Source: Hemerocallis citrina
Lineage: Eukaryota; Streptophyta; Magnoliopsida; Asparagales; Asphodelaceae
NCBI GenBank assembly: GCA_017893485.1
Contig: CM030361.1
Coordinates: 311,074,437 to 311,138,436 of the forward strand
Reading direction: 5' to 3'
Length of the DNA: 64,000 bases
Under the pieces are notes generated by a model. The model was not told the DNA's origin. It made no database searches and was given only the letters and a program-made list of their open reading frames with translations. Shown in pieces: positions 23,170 to 37,334 of the stretch. How positions within the stretch are numbered: the stretch's first letter is position 1; each line of letters starts with the position of its first letter. A program made the translations under genes and the position numbers.

Positions 23170-26100
23170 GTTCTTGATCACTTTTACAAGATTTCGTATT
23201 TTACTGCTTTGGCCTCAGTTTGTGGGTTACAATCCACAGTTTCTAGTCATTTTTGTGAAATTTTGTATTTGAATGTTTTAGCCTCTTTGTAGGCTATAGT
23301 CCACTGTTTTCGGCCACTTTCGTGAGATTTTATATTTCCCTCATTTTGTGAGCTTCCGATCACTTTCTTGAGATTTCGTATTTTACTGTTTTGGACTCAT
23401 TTTGTGTGTTATAGTCCACAGTTTCCGACCGTTTTCGTAAAATTTTGTATTTGACTGTGTTAGCCTCATTTGTGGGCTAGTCCACAGTTTTCGGCCACTT
23501 TCCGGGGTTTTTTTATTTCCCTCATTTTGTGGGTTATAGTATACTGTTTCCGATCACTTTCACGAGATTTCATATTTTACTGTTTTGACCTCATTTTTTG
23601 GGTTATAGTGCACAGTTTCCGACTATTTTCGTGAAATTTTGTATTTGACTATTTTAGACTCATTTGTGGGCTATAGTCCACCGTTTTCGCCCACTTTCGA
23701 GAGATTTTTAATTTTCCTTCATTTTGTGCGCTATTGTACACTGTTTTGTATCACTTTCTTGAGATTTCGTATTTTACTGTTTTGGCCTCATTTTGTGGCT
23801 TATAGTCCAGTGTTTCCGGTCGTTTTCGTGAAATTTTGTATTCGAATGTTTTAGCTTCATTTGTGGGCTATAGTCCGTAGTTTTCGCCCACTTTCATGAG
23901 ATTTTTATTTCCCTCATTTTGTGGGCTATGGTATATAGTTTTCGATCACTTGCATGAGATTTCGAATTTTACTGTTTTGGCCTCATTTTTGGGGTTATTC
24001 CACAGTTTTGGGTCTTTTTCGTGAAATTTTGTATTTAAATGTTTTAGCCTCATTTGTGGGCTACAGTCCACAGTTTTCGGCCACTTTCGGAAGATTTTTT
24101 ATTTCCCTCATTTTGTGTGCTATAGTACACTGTTTTCGATCACTTTCATGATATTTCGTATTTTACTGTTTTGGCCTCATTTTGTAGGTTATAGTCCACA
24201 GTTTTCGAACGTTTTCATGAAATTTTTTATTTAATTGTTTTAGCCCCAATTGTGGGCTATATTCAGCAGTTTTCGGCCATTTCGTGAGATTTTTTATTTT
24301 CCTCATTTTATTGGCTGGTACATTGTTTTCGATCACTTTGAGGAAATTTCGTGTTTAACAATTTTAGCCTCATTTTGTGGGTTATAGTCTATAGTTTCCG
24401 GAAATTTTCATGAAATTTAGTATTTGAACGGTTTAGCCTCATTTGTGGGCTATATAGTTCACAGTTTTCGGCTAGTTTCGTGAGATTTTTTATTTTCCTC
24501 ATTTTGTGCGCTATAGTAGAATGTATTCGATCACTTTCATGAGATTTCGTATTTTACTGTTTTGGCCTCATTTTGTGGGTTATAGTCCACAGTTTTCGGT
24601 CGTTTTCGTGAAATTTTGTATTTGAATGTTTTAGCCTCATTTGTGGGCTATAGTCCATAATTTTCGGCCACTTTCATGAGATTTTTTATTTCTCTCATTT
24701 GTGGGCTATAGCACACTGTTTTCAATCACTTTCAGGAGATTTCGTATTTTACTGTTTTGGCATCATCTTGTGGGTTATAGCTCACAGTTTCCGTCCGTTC
24801 TCATAAAATTTTGTATTTGACGGTTTTTGCCTCAATTGTGGGCTATAGTCCACAATTTTCGGCCACTTTCGTGAGTTTTTTAATTTTCCCTAATTTTGTA
24901 GGCTATAGTATACTGTTTTTGATCACTTTAATGAGATTTTGTATTTTAATGTTTTGCCCACATTTGGTGGATTATAGTCCACTGTTTTCGGTCATTTTCG
25001 TGAAATTTTGTATTTGGATGTTTTAGCCTCATTTGTGGGCTATATAGTCCATAGTTTTAAGGCCACTTTCGTGAGATTTTTTATTTTCCTCATTTTGTGG
25101 GCCGTACACTATTTTCGTTCGCTTTCATGAGATTTCGTATTTTACTGTTTTGGCCTCATTTTGTGGGTTACAGTCCACAGTTTCCGACCGTTTTCGTGAA
25201 ATTTGTATTTGACTGTGTTAGCCTCATTTGTGGGCTATAGTCCAAAGTTTTTTGGCCACTTTCGTAAGATTTTTTATTTCCCACATTTTGTGGGTTATAG
25301 TACACTGTTTTCGATTACTTTCAGGAGATTTCGTATTTTACAGTTTTGGACTCATTTTGTCGGTTATAGTCCACAGTTTCCGACCGTTTTCTTGAAATTT
25401 TGTATTTGACTGTTTTAGCCTCCTTTGTGGGCTATAGTCCACTGTTTTCAGGCACTTTCGTGAGATTTTTAATTTTCCCTCATTTGGTGGGCTATGGTAC
25501 ACTGTTTTTAATTTCATTTATGAGATTTTGAATTTTGCTGTTTTGGCCTCAATTTGTGGGTTATAGTCCACAGTTTCCGGTCGTTTTCGTGAAATTTTAT
25601 TTTTGAATCTTTTAGCCTCATTTGTGGGCGATAGTCCACAGTTTTCGGCCACTTTCGTAGGCTTTTTTATTTCCCTCATTTTGCGGGCTATACACCGTTT
25701 TCGATCACTTTCATGAGATTTCTTATTTTACTGTTTCGACCCCATTTTGTGGGTTATAGTCCACAGTTTTAGGTCGTTTTCGTGAAATTTTGTATTTGAC
25801 TGTTTTAGCCTCATTTGTAGGCTATAGTCCAATGTTTTCAGCCACTTTTGTGAGATTTTTTATTTCCCTAATTTTGTGGGTTATAGTACACTGTTTTTGA
25901 TCACTTTCACGAGATTTCGTATTTTACTTTTTGGGCCTCATTTTGGGGGTTAGGGTCCACAGTTTCCGAACGTTTTCCTGAAATTTTGTATTTGACTATT
26001 TTAGCCTCATTTGGGGGCTATAGTCCACAGTTTTTTGCCACTTTCATAGGATTTCTTATTTCCCTCATTTTGTGTACACTGTTTTCGATCACTTTCACGA

Positions 26101-29100
26101 GATTTCAAATTTATAGTTTTCGCGTCATTTTGTGGGCTATAGTCCACAGTTTCCCACCGTTTTTGTGAAATTTTGTATTTGACTGTTTTTGCCTCAATTG
26201 TGGGCTATAATCCACAGTTTTTGCACCACTTTCGTGTGATTTTTAATTTTCCCTCATTTTGTGGGCTATATAGTACATTGTTTTCAATGACTTTCATGAG
26301 ATTTCATATTTTACTGTTTTGGCCTCATTTTGTGGGTTATAGTCCACAATTTCTAACCGTTTTCGAGAAATTTTGTATTTTATTGTTTTAGCCTCATTTG
26401 TGGGCTATAGTCCACAGTTTTCGGCCACTTTCGTAAGATTTTAAATTTTACTATTTTGTGGGTTATAGTACATTGTTTTTTATCACTTTCACGAGATTTC
26501 GTATTTTACTATTTTGGCATCATTTTTGGGTTATACTGCACAATTTCCGACCGTTTTCTTGAAATTTTGTATTTCACTATTTTAGCCTCATTTGTGGGCC
26601 TATAGTCCATAGTTTTCGGCCACTTTCGTAGGATTTTTTTCACCTCATTTTGTGGGCTATAGTACACTGTTTTCGATCACTTTCACGAGATTTCGTATTT
26701 TACTGTTTTGGCCTCATTTTGTGGGTGGTAGTCCACAGTTTCCGAACGTTTTCGTGAAATTTTGTATATGACTGTTTTAGCCTCATTTGTGGGCTATAGT
26801 CCACAGTTTTTAGCCACTTTCGTAAGATTATAAATTTTCCCTCATTTGGTGGGCTATGGTACACTGTTTTGAATTACATTCATGCGATTTTGTATTTTAC
26901 TGTTTTGGCCTCAATTTGTGGGTTATAGTCCATAGTTTCCGGTCGTTTTCGTGAAATTTTGTTTTTTAGAGTTTTAGCCTCATTTGTGGGTTATAGTCCA
27001 CAGTTTCCGGTCATTTATGTGAAATTTTGTTTTTAAAAGTTTTAGCCTCATTTGTGAGCTATAGTCTACAATTTTCGGTCACTTTCGTGGGATTTGTTAT
27101 TTCCCTCATTTTGTGGGTTATAGTACACTGTTTTCGATCACTTTCATTAGATTTCGAATTTTACTGTTTTGGCCTCATTTTGTGGCTTACAATCCACAGT
27201 TTCCGGTCGTTTTTTGTGAAACTTTGTATTTGAAGGTTTTAGCCTCTTTTGTGGGCTATAGTCCACAGTTTTCGGCCACTTTCGTGAGATTTTTTATTTT
27301 CCTCATTTTGTGAGCTATAGTACACTATTTTCGATCACTTTCATGAGATTTTATATTATACTATTTTGGCCTCATTTTGTGGTTTATAGCCACTGTTTTT
27401 GAATGTTTACGTGAAATTTTGTATTTAACTGTGTTAGCCTCATTTATGGGCAATAGTCCACAGTTTTCGGCCACTTTCGTGAGATTTTTTATTTCCCTCA
27501 TTTTGTGGGTTATAGTAGACTGTTTTCGATCTTTCACAAGATTTCGTAATCTACTGTTTTGACCTCATTTTTTTGGGTTATAGTGCACAGTTTCTGACCG
27601 TTTTCGTGAAATTTTGTATTTGACTATTTTAGCATCATTTGTGGCCTATAGTCCACAGATTTTTGCCACTTTCGTGGGATTTTTTATTTCTCTTATTTTA
27701 TGGGCTATAGTACACTGTTTTCGATCACTTTCACGAAATTTCTTATTGTACTATTTTGGCCTCATTTTGTGGCTTATAGTCCACACTTTCCGACCGTTTT
27801 GGTGAAATTTTGTATTTGACTGTTTTAGCCTCAATTGTGGGCTATAGTCCACAGTTTTCGCCCACTTTCGTGAAATTTCTAATTTTCCCTCATTTTGTGG
27901 GCTAGTATACTGTTTTCGATCAGTTTCATGAGATTTCGTATTTTACTGTTTTTGGCCTCATTTTGTGGGTTATAGTCCAGAGTTTCTGGTCGTTTTCGTA
28001 AAATTTTGTATTTGAATATTTTAGCCTCATTTGTAGGCTATGGTCCGCAGTTTTCGGCTACTTTTCTTGAGACTTTTTATTTCCCTCATTTTGTCGGCAA
28101 TAGTACACTATTTTCGATCACTTTCATGACATTTCGTATTTTATTGTTTTGGCCTCACTTTGAGGGTTATAGCGCAAAGTTACCGGTTGTTTTAGTGAAT
28201 TTTTGTATTTGAATGTTTTAGCCACATTACTGGGCTATAGTCCACAGTTTTCGGTCACTTTCGTGGGATTTGTTATTTCCCTAATTTTGTGGGCTATAGT
28301 ACACTGTTTCGATCACTGTCATTTGATTTTGTATTTTACTGTTTTGGTCTCTTTTTGTAGGTTACAATCCACAGTTTCCGGTCGTTCTTGTGAAATTTTT
28401 TATGTGAATGTTTTAGCCTCTTTTGTGGGCTATAGTCCACAGTTTTCGGCCACTTTCGTGAGATTCTTTATTTCTCTCATTTTGTGAGCTATAGTACACT
28501 GTTTTCGATCACTTTCATGATATTTCATATTTTACTGTTTTGGCCTCATTTTGTGGGTTATAGTCCACTGTTTTCGAACGTTTACGTGAAATTTTGTATT
28601 TAACCGTGTTAGCCTCATTTGTGGGCGATAGTCCACAGTTTTCGGCCACTTTAGTGAGATTTTTTATTTTCCTCATTTTGTGGGTTATAGTACACTGTTT
28701 TCGATCACTTTCAGGAGATTTCGTATCTTACTGTTTTGGCCTCATTTTTTCGGTTATAGTCCACAGTTTCCGACGTTTTCGTGAAATTTTGTATTTAACT
28801 GTTTTAGCCTCATTTGTAGGCTACAGTCCACAGTTTTCAACCACTTTCGTGACATTTTAAATTTTCCCTCATTTTGTGGGCTATAGTCCACAGTTTCCGG
28901 TCGTTTTCGAGAAATTTTATTTTTTAATTTATAGCCTCATTTGTGGGCTATATAGTCCACAGTTTTGGCCACTTTCGAGAGATTTTTTATTTTCCTCATT
29001 CTGTGGGCAATAGTACACTGTTTTCGATCACTTTCAATAATTCTGTATTTTTCTGTTTTGGCCTCATTTTGTGCGTTGTGCCCACAATTTCAGACCGTTT

Positions 29101-30900
29101 TCGTAAAAATTTTAATTTGACTGTTTTAGCCTCAATTGTGGGCTATAATCGACATTTGTTGGCCACTTTCATGAGTTTTTTAATTTTCCCTCATTCTGTA
29201 AGCTGTTGTACAGTGTTTTTTATCACTTTCATAAGATTTTGTATTTGAATGTTTTGGCCTCATTTTGTGGATTATAGTCCATCGTGTTTGGTCATTTTCG
29301 TGAAATTTTGTATATGACTGTTTTACCCTCAATTGTGGGCCACAGTTTTCGCCCACTTTCGTGAGATTTTCAATTTTCCCTCATTTTGTTGGCTAGTATA
29401 TTGTTTTCGATCACTTTCATGAGATTTCGTATTTCACTGTTTTTGCCTCATTTTGTGGGTTATAGTCCAGAGTTTCCGGTCGTTTTCGTGAAATTTTGTA
29501 TTTGAATGTTTTAGCCTCATTTGTGGGCTATAGTCCGCAGTTTACGGTCACTTTCGTGGGATTTGTTATTTCCCTCATTTTGTGGGCTATAGTACACTGT
29601 TTTCGATCACTTTCATTAGATTTCGTATTTTACTGTTTGGCCTCATTTCGGGTTTTACAATCCACAGTTTCCGGTCGATTTTGTGAAAATTTGTATTTGA
29701 ATGTTTTAGCCTCTTTTGTGGGCTATAGTCCGCAGTTTTCGGCAACTTTCGTGAGATATTTTTCCTCTCATTTTGTAAGCTATTGTACACTGTTTTCGAT
29801 CACTTTCAGGAGATTTCATATTTTACTGTTTTGGCCTCATTTTGTGGGTTATAGTCCACTGTTTCTGACCGTTTAGGTGATATTCTGTTTTTGACTGATT
29901 TAGCCTCAATTGTGGGCTATAGTCCACAGTTTTTACCCACTTTCGTGAGATTTTTAATTTTCCCTCATTTTGTGGGCTAGTATACTGTTTTCGATCACTT
30001 TCACGAGATTTCATATTTACTGTTTTGGCCTCATTTTGTGGGTTATAGTCGACTGTTTCCGACCGTTTACGTGTATTTGACTGTGTTAGCCTCATTTGTG
30101 GGCTATAGTCCACAATTTTCGGCCACTTTCGTGAGATTTTTTATTTTCCTCATTTTGTGGGTTATAGTAGACTGTTTTCGATCACTTTCACAAGATTTCG
30201 TATTTTACTGTTTTGGCCGCATTTTGGGTTATAGTGCACAGTTTCCGACCGTTTTCGTGAAATTTTGTATTTGACTATTTTAGCCTCATTTGTGGGCTAT
30301 TGTACACTGTTTTCGATCACTTTCACGAGATTTCGTATTTTACTGTATTGGCCTCATTTTGTGGGTTATAGTCAACAGTTTCCGACCGTTTTGATGAAAT
30401 TTTGTATTTGACTATTTTGGCCTCAATTGTGGGCTATAGTCCACAGTTTTCGCCCAATTTCGTGAGATTTTCAATTTTCCCTCATTTTTTAGGCTAGTAT
30501 ACTGTTTTCGATCACTTTCATGAGCTTTCATATTTTACTGTTTTGACCTCATTTTGTGGGTTATAGTCCAGAGTTTCCGGTCGTTTTCGTGAAATTTTGT
30601 GTTTGAATGTTTTAGCCTCATTTGTGGGCTATAGTCTGCAGTTTTCGGCTACTTTTCGTGAGATTTTTTATTTCCCTCATTTTGTCGGCTATAGTACACA
30701 GTTTTCGATCACTTTCATGACATTTCGTATTTTACTGTTTTGGCCTCAGTTTGTGGGTTATAGTGCACAGTTACCGATTGTTTTAGTGACTTTTGGTATT
30801 TGAATGTTTTAGCCTTATTTGTGCGCTAGAGTCCACAGTTTTCGGCCACTTTCGTGAGATTTTTTATTTCTCTCATTTTGTGAGCTATAGTACACTGTTT
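23170..30900 (+). repeat. Long segmental duplicate of window positions 1 to about 8.4 kb
   Basis: Rare variants occur in the same order in both stretches. A deletion giving GTGAGCTTCC is at 181 and 23350. GGGGGTTAGAGTCC or its GGG variant is at 2761 and 25944. GTGGGTGGTAGTCC is at 3521 and 26721. A shortened CCGACGTTTTCG is near 5571 and 28774. GCGTTGTAGCCCAC or its variant is near 5942 and 29073. The offset drifts from 23169 to 23203, then falls to about 22.4 kb through internal indels. The pre-Gypsy spacing would be about 17.4 kb. Confidence 0.8.
24525..24719 (+). repeat. Representative satellite unit (A-B-C)
   Basis: A clear example of the unit: subunit A at 24525-24593 (69 bp), subunit B at 24594-24661 (68 bp) and subunit C at 24662-24719 (58 bp, one T shorter than usual). 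The next unit begins directly afterwards. T is about 46 percent of subunit A against about 17 percent A on this strand (hand count of the consensus). Confidence 0.9.
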
Positions 30901-33900
30901 TCGATCACTTTCAAGAGATTTCATATTTTGATGTTTTGGCCTCATTTTGTGGGTTATAGTCTACTGTTTCCGGTTGTTTTTGTGAAATTTTGTATTTGAA
31001 TGTTTTAGCCTCTTTTGTGAGCTATAGTCCACAGTTTTCGGCCACTTTCGTGAGATTTTTTATTTCTCTCATTTTGTGAGCTATAGTACACTGTTTTCGA
31101 TCACTTTCATGAGATTTCATATTTTGATGTTTTGGCCTCATTTTGTGGGTTATAGTCCACTGTTTTCGACCGTTTACGTGAAATTTAGTATTTGACCGTG
31201 TTAGCCTCATTTGTGGGCTATCGTCCACAATTTTCGGCCACTTTCGTGAGATTTTTTATTTCGCTCATTTTGTGGCCTATAGTAGACAGTTTTCGATCAC
31301 TTTCACAAGATTTCGTATTTTACTGTTTTGGCCTCATTTTTTGGGTTATAGTGCACAGCTTCCGACCGTTTTCCTGAAATTTTGTATTTGACTATTTTAG
31401 CCTCTTTTGTGGGCTATAGTCCACAGTTTTTTGACACTTTCGTGGGATATTTTATTCCTCTTATTTTATGGGCTATAGTACACTGTTTTCGACCACTTTC
31501 ACGAGATTTCGTAAATTTTTGTTTTGGCCTCATTTTGTGGGTTATATAGTCCACAGTTTTCGACCGTTTTTGTGAAATTTTGTATTTGACTGTTTTAGCC
31601 CCAACTGTGGGCTATAGTCCACAGTTTTCGCCCACTTTCGTGAGATTATTAATTTTCCCTCATTTTGTGGGCTGTAGTAAACTGTTTTCAATTACTTTCA
31701 TAAGATTTTGTATTTTACTGTTTTGGCCTCATTATATGGGTTATAGTTGACAGTTTCCGGTCGTTTTCGTGAAATTTTATTTTTGAATGTTTTAGCCTCA
31801 TTTGTGGGCTGTAGTCCACAGTTTTAGGCCACTTTCGTGAGATTTTTTATTTCCCTCATTTTGTGGGCTATGGTACACTGTTTTCGATGACTTTCTTGAG
31901 ATTTCGTATTTTACTGTTTTGGCCTCATTTTGTGGGTTATAGTCCACAGTTTCCGACCGTTTTCGTGAAATTTTGTATTTGACAGTGTTAGCCTCATTTG
32001 TGGGCTATAGTCCACAGTTTTCGGCCACTTACATAAGATTTTTTATTTCCTTCATTTTGTGGGCTATACTACAATGTTTTTTATCAGTGACATGAGATTT
32101 CGTATTTTTACAGTATTGGCCTCATTTTGTGGATGTCCACAGTTTTCGGGCACTTTCGCAAGAATTTTTATTTTCCTCATTTTGTGGGCTATAGTACACT
32201 GTTTTCGATCACTTTCATGAGATTTTATATTTTGCTGTTTTGGCCTCATTTTATGGGTTAGAGTCCACAATTTCCGGCCAATTTCACGAAATTTTGTATT
32301 TGACAGTTTTAGCCTCATTTGTGGGCTATAGTCCATAGTTTTCGGCAACTATAGTGAGAATTTTGATTTCCCTCATTTTGTGGGCTATAATTCACTGTTT
32401 TCGATCACTGATATGAGATTTCGTATTTTTTACAGTTTTGGCCTCATTTTGTGGGTATAATCCACAGTTTTCGGGCACTTTTGCGAGAATTTTTATTTCC
32501 CTTATTTTGTGGCCTATCGTACACTGTATTCGATCACTTTCATGAGATTCGTATTTTGCTGTTTTGGTCTCATTTTATGGGTTATAGTCCACAGTTTCCG
32601 ACTGTTTCAGTGAAATTTTGTATTTGACTGTTTTAGCCTAATTTGTGGGCTATAGTCTATAGTTTTCGGCCACTTTGGTGAAACTTTTTATTTTCCTCAT
32701 TTTGCGGGCTATAGTCATTGTTTTCGATCACTTTCAGGAAATTTCGTATTTTAACTTTTTGGCCTCATTTTGTGTGTTATAGTCCACATTTCCGGTCATT
32801 TTCATGAAATTTAGAATTTGAATGGTTTAGCCTAATTTGTGGGCTATATAGTCCACAATTTTCGGCCACTTTCGTGAGATTTTTTATTTTCCTCATTTTG
32901 TGGGCTATATTACATGGTTTTCGGTCACTTTCATGAGATTTCTTATTTTACTGTTTTGACCTCATTTTGTGGGTTATAGTCCATTGTTTCTGGTCGTTTT
33001 CGTGAAATTTTATTTGTGAATTTTTAAGCCTAATTTGTGGCCTTTAGTCCACAGTTTTCGGCCACTTTCGTGAGGTTTATTATTTCCCTCAGGTTGTGGG
33101 ATATAGGACATTTGTTTTCGATCACTTTCTTGAGATTTCATCTTTTACTGGTTTGGCCGTATTTTGTGGGTTATATAGTCCAATGTTTCCGTCCGTTTTC
33201 GTGATAATTTCAATTTGACTGTTTAGTCTCATTTTTGGACTATAGTCCACGGTTTTCGGCCACTTTGGTTATTTTTTTAATTTGCCTCATTTTGTGGGCT
33301 ATAGTACACTGTTTTCGATCACTTTCATGAGATTTCGTATGTTGCTGTTTTGGCCTCACTTTGTGGGTTATAGTCCACAGTTTCCAGCCGCTTTAGCGAA
33401 ATTAAGTATTTGACTGTTTTAGCCTCATTTGTGGGCATAGTCCACAGTTTTTGGCCACTTTAGTGAGAATTTTTATTTCCCTCATTTTTGTGGGCTATAG
33501 TACACTGTTTTCGATCACTGACATGAGATTTTGTATTAGACAACTTTGGCGTCATTTTGTGGGTAACAGTCCACAGTTTTCGGGCACTTTCGTGAGAATT
33601 TTAATTTCCCTCATTTTGTGGGCTATGGTACACTGTTTTGGATCACTTTAATGAGATTTCGTATTTTGCTGTTTATGCCTCATTTTGTAGGTTATAGTCC
33701 ACAGTTTCCGGCCCGTTTCGGAAAATTTTGTATTTGACTGTTTTAGCCTCATTTATGGGCAATAGTCCACAGTTTTCGGCAACTTTAGGGAGAATTTTTA
33801 TTTCCCTCATTTTGTGGGCTATACTACACTGTTTTCGATCACTGACATGTGATTTCATATTTTTACAGTGTTGGCCTCATTTTGTGGGTGTCCACAGTTT

Positions 33901-34300
33901 TCGGGCACTTTCGCAAGAATTTTTATTTTCCTCATTTTGTGGGCTATAGTACACTGTTTTCGATCACTTTCATGAGATTTCGTATTTTGCTATTTTGGCC
34001 TAATTTTATGGGTTATAGTCCACAGTTTTCGGCCGCTTTCGCGTAAATTAGTATTTGACAGTTTTAGCCTCATCTGCGGGCAATAGTCCACAGTTTTCGG
34101 AGACTTTAGAGTGAACTTTTATTTCCCTCATTTTGTGTGCTATATTCATGAGATTTCGTATTTTACTGTTTTGGTCTCATTTTGTGTGTTAGAGTCCACA
34201 ATTTCCGGCCGTTTTCGCGAAATTTTGTATTTGATTGTTTTAGCCTCATTTGTGGGCTATAGTCCATAGTTTTCGGCAACTATAGTGAGAATTTTTATTT

Positions 34301-37300
34301 CCCACATTTTGTGGGCTATAGTACACTGTTTTCGATCATTGATATGAGATTTCGTATTTTTTATAGTTTCGGCCTCATTTTGTGGGTTATAGTCCACGGT
34401 TTTCGGGCACATTCGCGAGAATTTTTATTTCCCTTATTTTGTGGGCTATCGTACACTATTTTCGATCACTTTCATGAGATTTCGTATTTTGCTATTTTGG
34501 CCTCATTTTATCTGTTATAGTCCACAGTTTCCGACCATTTCTGTGAAATTTTGTATTTGACTGTTTTAGCCTAATTTGTGGGCTATGTCTGCAGTTTTCG
34601 GCCGCTTTGGTGAGATTTTTTATTTTCCTCATTTTGTGGGCTATAGTACACTATTTTCGATCTTCATGGGATATCGTCTTTTACTGTTTCTGCGTCATTT
34701 TGTGGGCTATAGTCCAGAGTTTCCGGTCGTTTTCGTGAATTTTGGTATTCGAATGTTTTAGCCTCATTTGTTGGCTATAGTCCACTGTTTTCCGCCATTT
34801 TCATATGATTTTTTATTTTCCTCATTTTGTGGCCTATAGTACACTTTTTTCGATCACTTTCATGAGTTTTCTTATTTTTCTGTTTTGGTCTCATTTTTTT
34901 CGTTATAGTGCACAGTTTCCGACCGTTTTCGTGAAATTTTGTATTTGACTATTTTAGCCTAATTTGTGGGCTATAGTCCACAGTTTTCTGCCGCTTTCGT
35001 GGGATTTTTTATTTCCCTCATTTTGTGGCTTATCGTACAGTGTTTTCGATCACTTTCACGAGATTTCATAATTTGTGTTTTGGCCTCATTTTGTGGGTTA
35101 TAGTCCACAGTTTTCAACCGTTTTTGTGAAATTTTGTATTTGACTGTTTTAGCCTCAATTGTTAGCAATAGTCCACAGTTTTCGCCTACTTTCGTGAGAT
35201 TTTTAATTTCCCTCATTTTGTGAGCTATAGTACATTGTTTTCAATCACTTTCATGAGATTTCGTATTTTACTGTTTTGCCATCATTTTGTGGGTTATAGT
35301 CCACAATTTTCGTCCGTTTTTGTCAAATTTTGTATTTGACTGTTTTAGCGACATTTGTGGCTATAGTCCACAGTTTTCGCCCACTTTCGTGAGATTTTTA
35401 ATTTTCCCTCATTTTGTGGGCTATAGTACACTGTTTTTGATCATTTTCATCAGATTTCGTATTTTACTGTTTCGACCTAATTTTGTGGGTCGTAGTCCAC
35501 AGTTTCCAATCGTTTTCGTGAAATTTTCTGTTTGGCTGTTTTAGCCTCATTTATGGGCAACAGTCCACAGTTTGCGGCTCCTTCAGTGAGAATTTTAATT
35601 TCCCTGATTTTGTGGGCTATAGAACACTGTTTTTGATCAATTTCGTGATATTTCGTACTTTACTCTTTTGGCCTAATTTTGTGGGTTATAGTCCCTACAG
35701 TTTTCGACAGTTTTCACGAAATTTTGTATTTGACTGTTTTAGCCTTAATCACAGTTTTCCGCCACTTTCGTGATATTTTTTATTTCCCACATTTTGTGGG
35801 CTATAGTACACTGTTTTCGATCACTGATATGAGATTTCGTATTTTTTATAGTTTCGGCCTCATTTTGTGGGTTATAGTCCACGGTTTTTGGGCACATTCG
35901 CGAGAATTTTTATTTCCATTATTTTGTGGGCTATCGTACACTGTTTTCGATCACTTTCATGAGATTTCGTATTTTGCTGTTTTGGCCTGATTTTATGGGT
36001 TATAGTCCACAGTTTCCGACCGTTTCTGTGAAATTTTGTATTTGACTATTTTAGCCTAATTTGTGGGCTATAGTCTGCAGTTTTCGGCCGCTTTGGTGAG
36101 ATTTTTTATTTTCCTCATTTTGTGGGCTATAGTACACTATTTTCGATCACTTTCATAGGATATCGTCTTTTACTGTTTCTGCGTCATTTTGTGGGTTATA
36201 GTCCAGAGTTTCCGGTCGTTTTCGTGAATTTTGGTATTCGAATGTTTTAGCCTCATTTGTGGGCTATAGTCCACTGTTTTCCGCCATTTTCGTATGATTT
36301 TTTATTTTTCCTCATTTTGTGGCCTATAGTACACTGTTTTCGATCACTGTCATGAGTTTTCGTATTTTACTGTTTTGGTTTCATTTTTTGGGTTATAGTG
36401 CACAGTTTCCGACCGTTTTCGTAAAATTTTGTATTTGACTATTTTAGCCTAATTTGTGGGCTATAGTCCACAGTTTTCTGCCGCTTTCGTGGGATTTTTT
36501 ATTTCCCTCATTTTGTGGCTTATCGTACAGTGTTTTCGATCACTTTCACGAGATTTCATAATTTGTGTTTTGGCCTCATTTTGTGGGTTATAGTCCACAG
36601 TTTTCAACCGTTTTTGTGAAATTTTGTATTTGACTGTTTTAGCCTCAATTGTTGGCTATAGTCCACAGTTTTCGCCTACTTTCGTGAGATTTTTAATTTC
36701 CCTCATTTTGTGAGCTATAGTACATTGTTTTTAATCACTTTCATGGGATTTCGTATTTTACTGTTTTGCCATCATTTTGTGGGTTATAGTCCACAATTTT
36801 CGTCCGTTTCGTATTTTACTGTTTCGCCATCATTTTGTGGGTTATACTCCACAATTTTCGTTCGTTTTTGTCAAAATTTGTATTTGACTGTTTTAGCGTC
36901 ATTTGTGGCTATAGTCCACAGTTTTCGCCCACTTTCGTGAGATTTTTAATTTTCCCTCATTTTGTGGGCTATAGTACACTGTTTTCGATCATTTTCATCA
37001 GATTTCGTATTTTACTGTTTCGACTTAATTTTGTGGGTCGTAGTCCACAGTTTCCGATCGTTTTCGTGAAATTTTCTGTTTGGCTGTTTTAGCCTCATTT
37101 ATGGGCAACAGTCCACAGTTTGCGGCTCCTGCAGTGAGAGTTTTAATTTCCCTGATTTTGTGGGCTATAGAACACTGTTTTTGATCAATTTCGTGATATT
37201 TCGTATTTTACTCTTTTGGCCTTATTTTGTGGGTTATAGTCCCTACAGTTTCCGACAGTTTTCGTGAAATTTTGTATTTGACTGTTTTAGCCTTAATCAC

Positions 37301-37334
37301 AGTTTTCCGCCACTTTCGTGATATTTTTTATTTC
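34301..37334 (+). repeat. 1.5-kb tandem duplication inside the satellite
   Basis: Copy 1 is about 34301-35785 and copy 2 about 35786-37334. Shared rare forms include CCCACATTTTGTGGG with TGATATGAG (34301 and 35786), GGATATCGTCTTTTACTG (about 34670 and 36150), GGGCAACAGTCCAC (35556 and 37104) and GTCCCTACAG (35691 and 37239). A hand comparison of about 165 bp near 35.56 and 37.10 kb shows around 8 differences, clearly closer than neighbouring units are to each other. Copy 2 is longer partly because of a 58-bp internal duplication. Confidence 0.82.
36752..36867 (+). repeat. 58-bp local tandem duplication
   Basis: CGTATTTTACTG, then a GCCATCATTTTGTGGG variant, begins at 36752 and again at 36810. 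The junction CCGTTTCGTATTTTA fuses a B-subunit start to an A-subunit interior. This looks like an exchange at subunit rather than whole-unit level. Confidence 0.7.
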
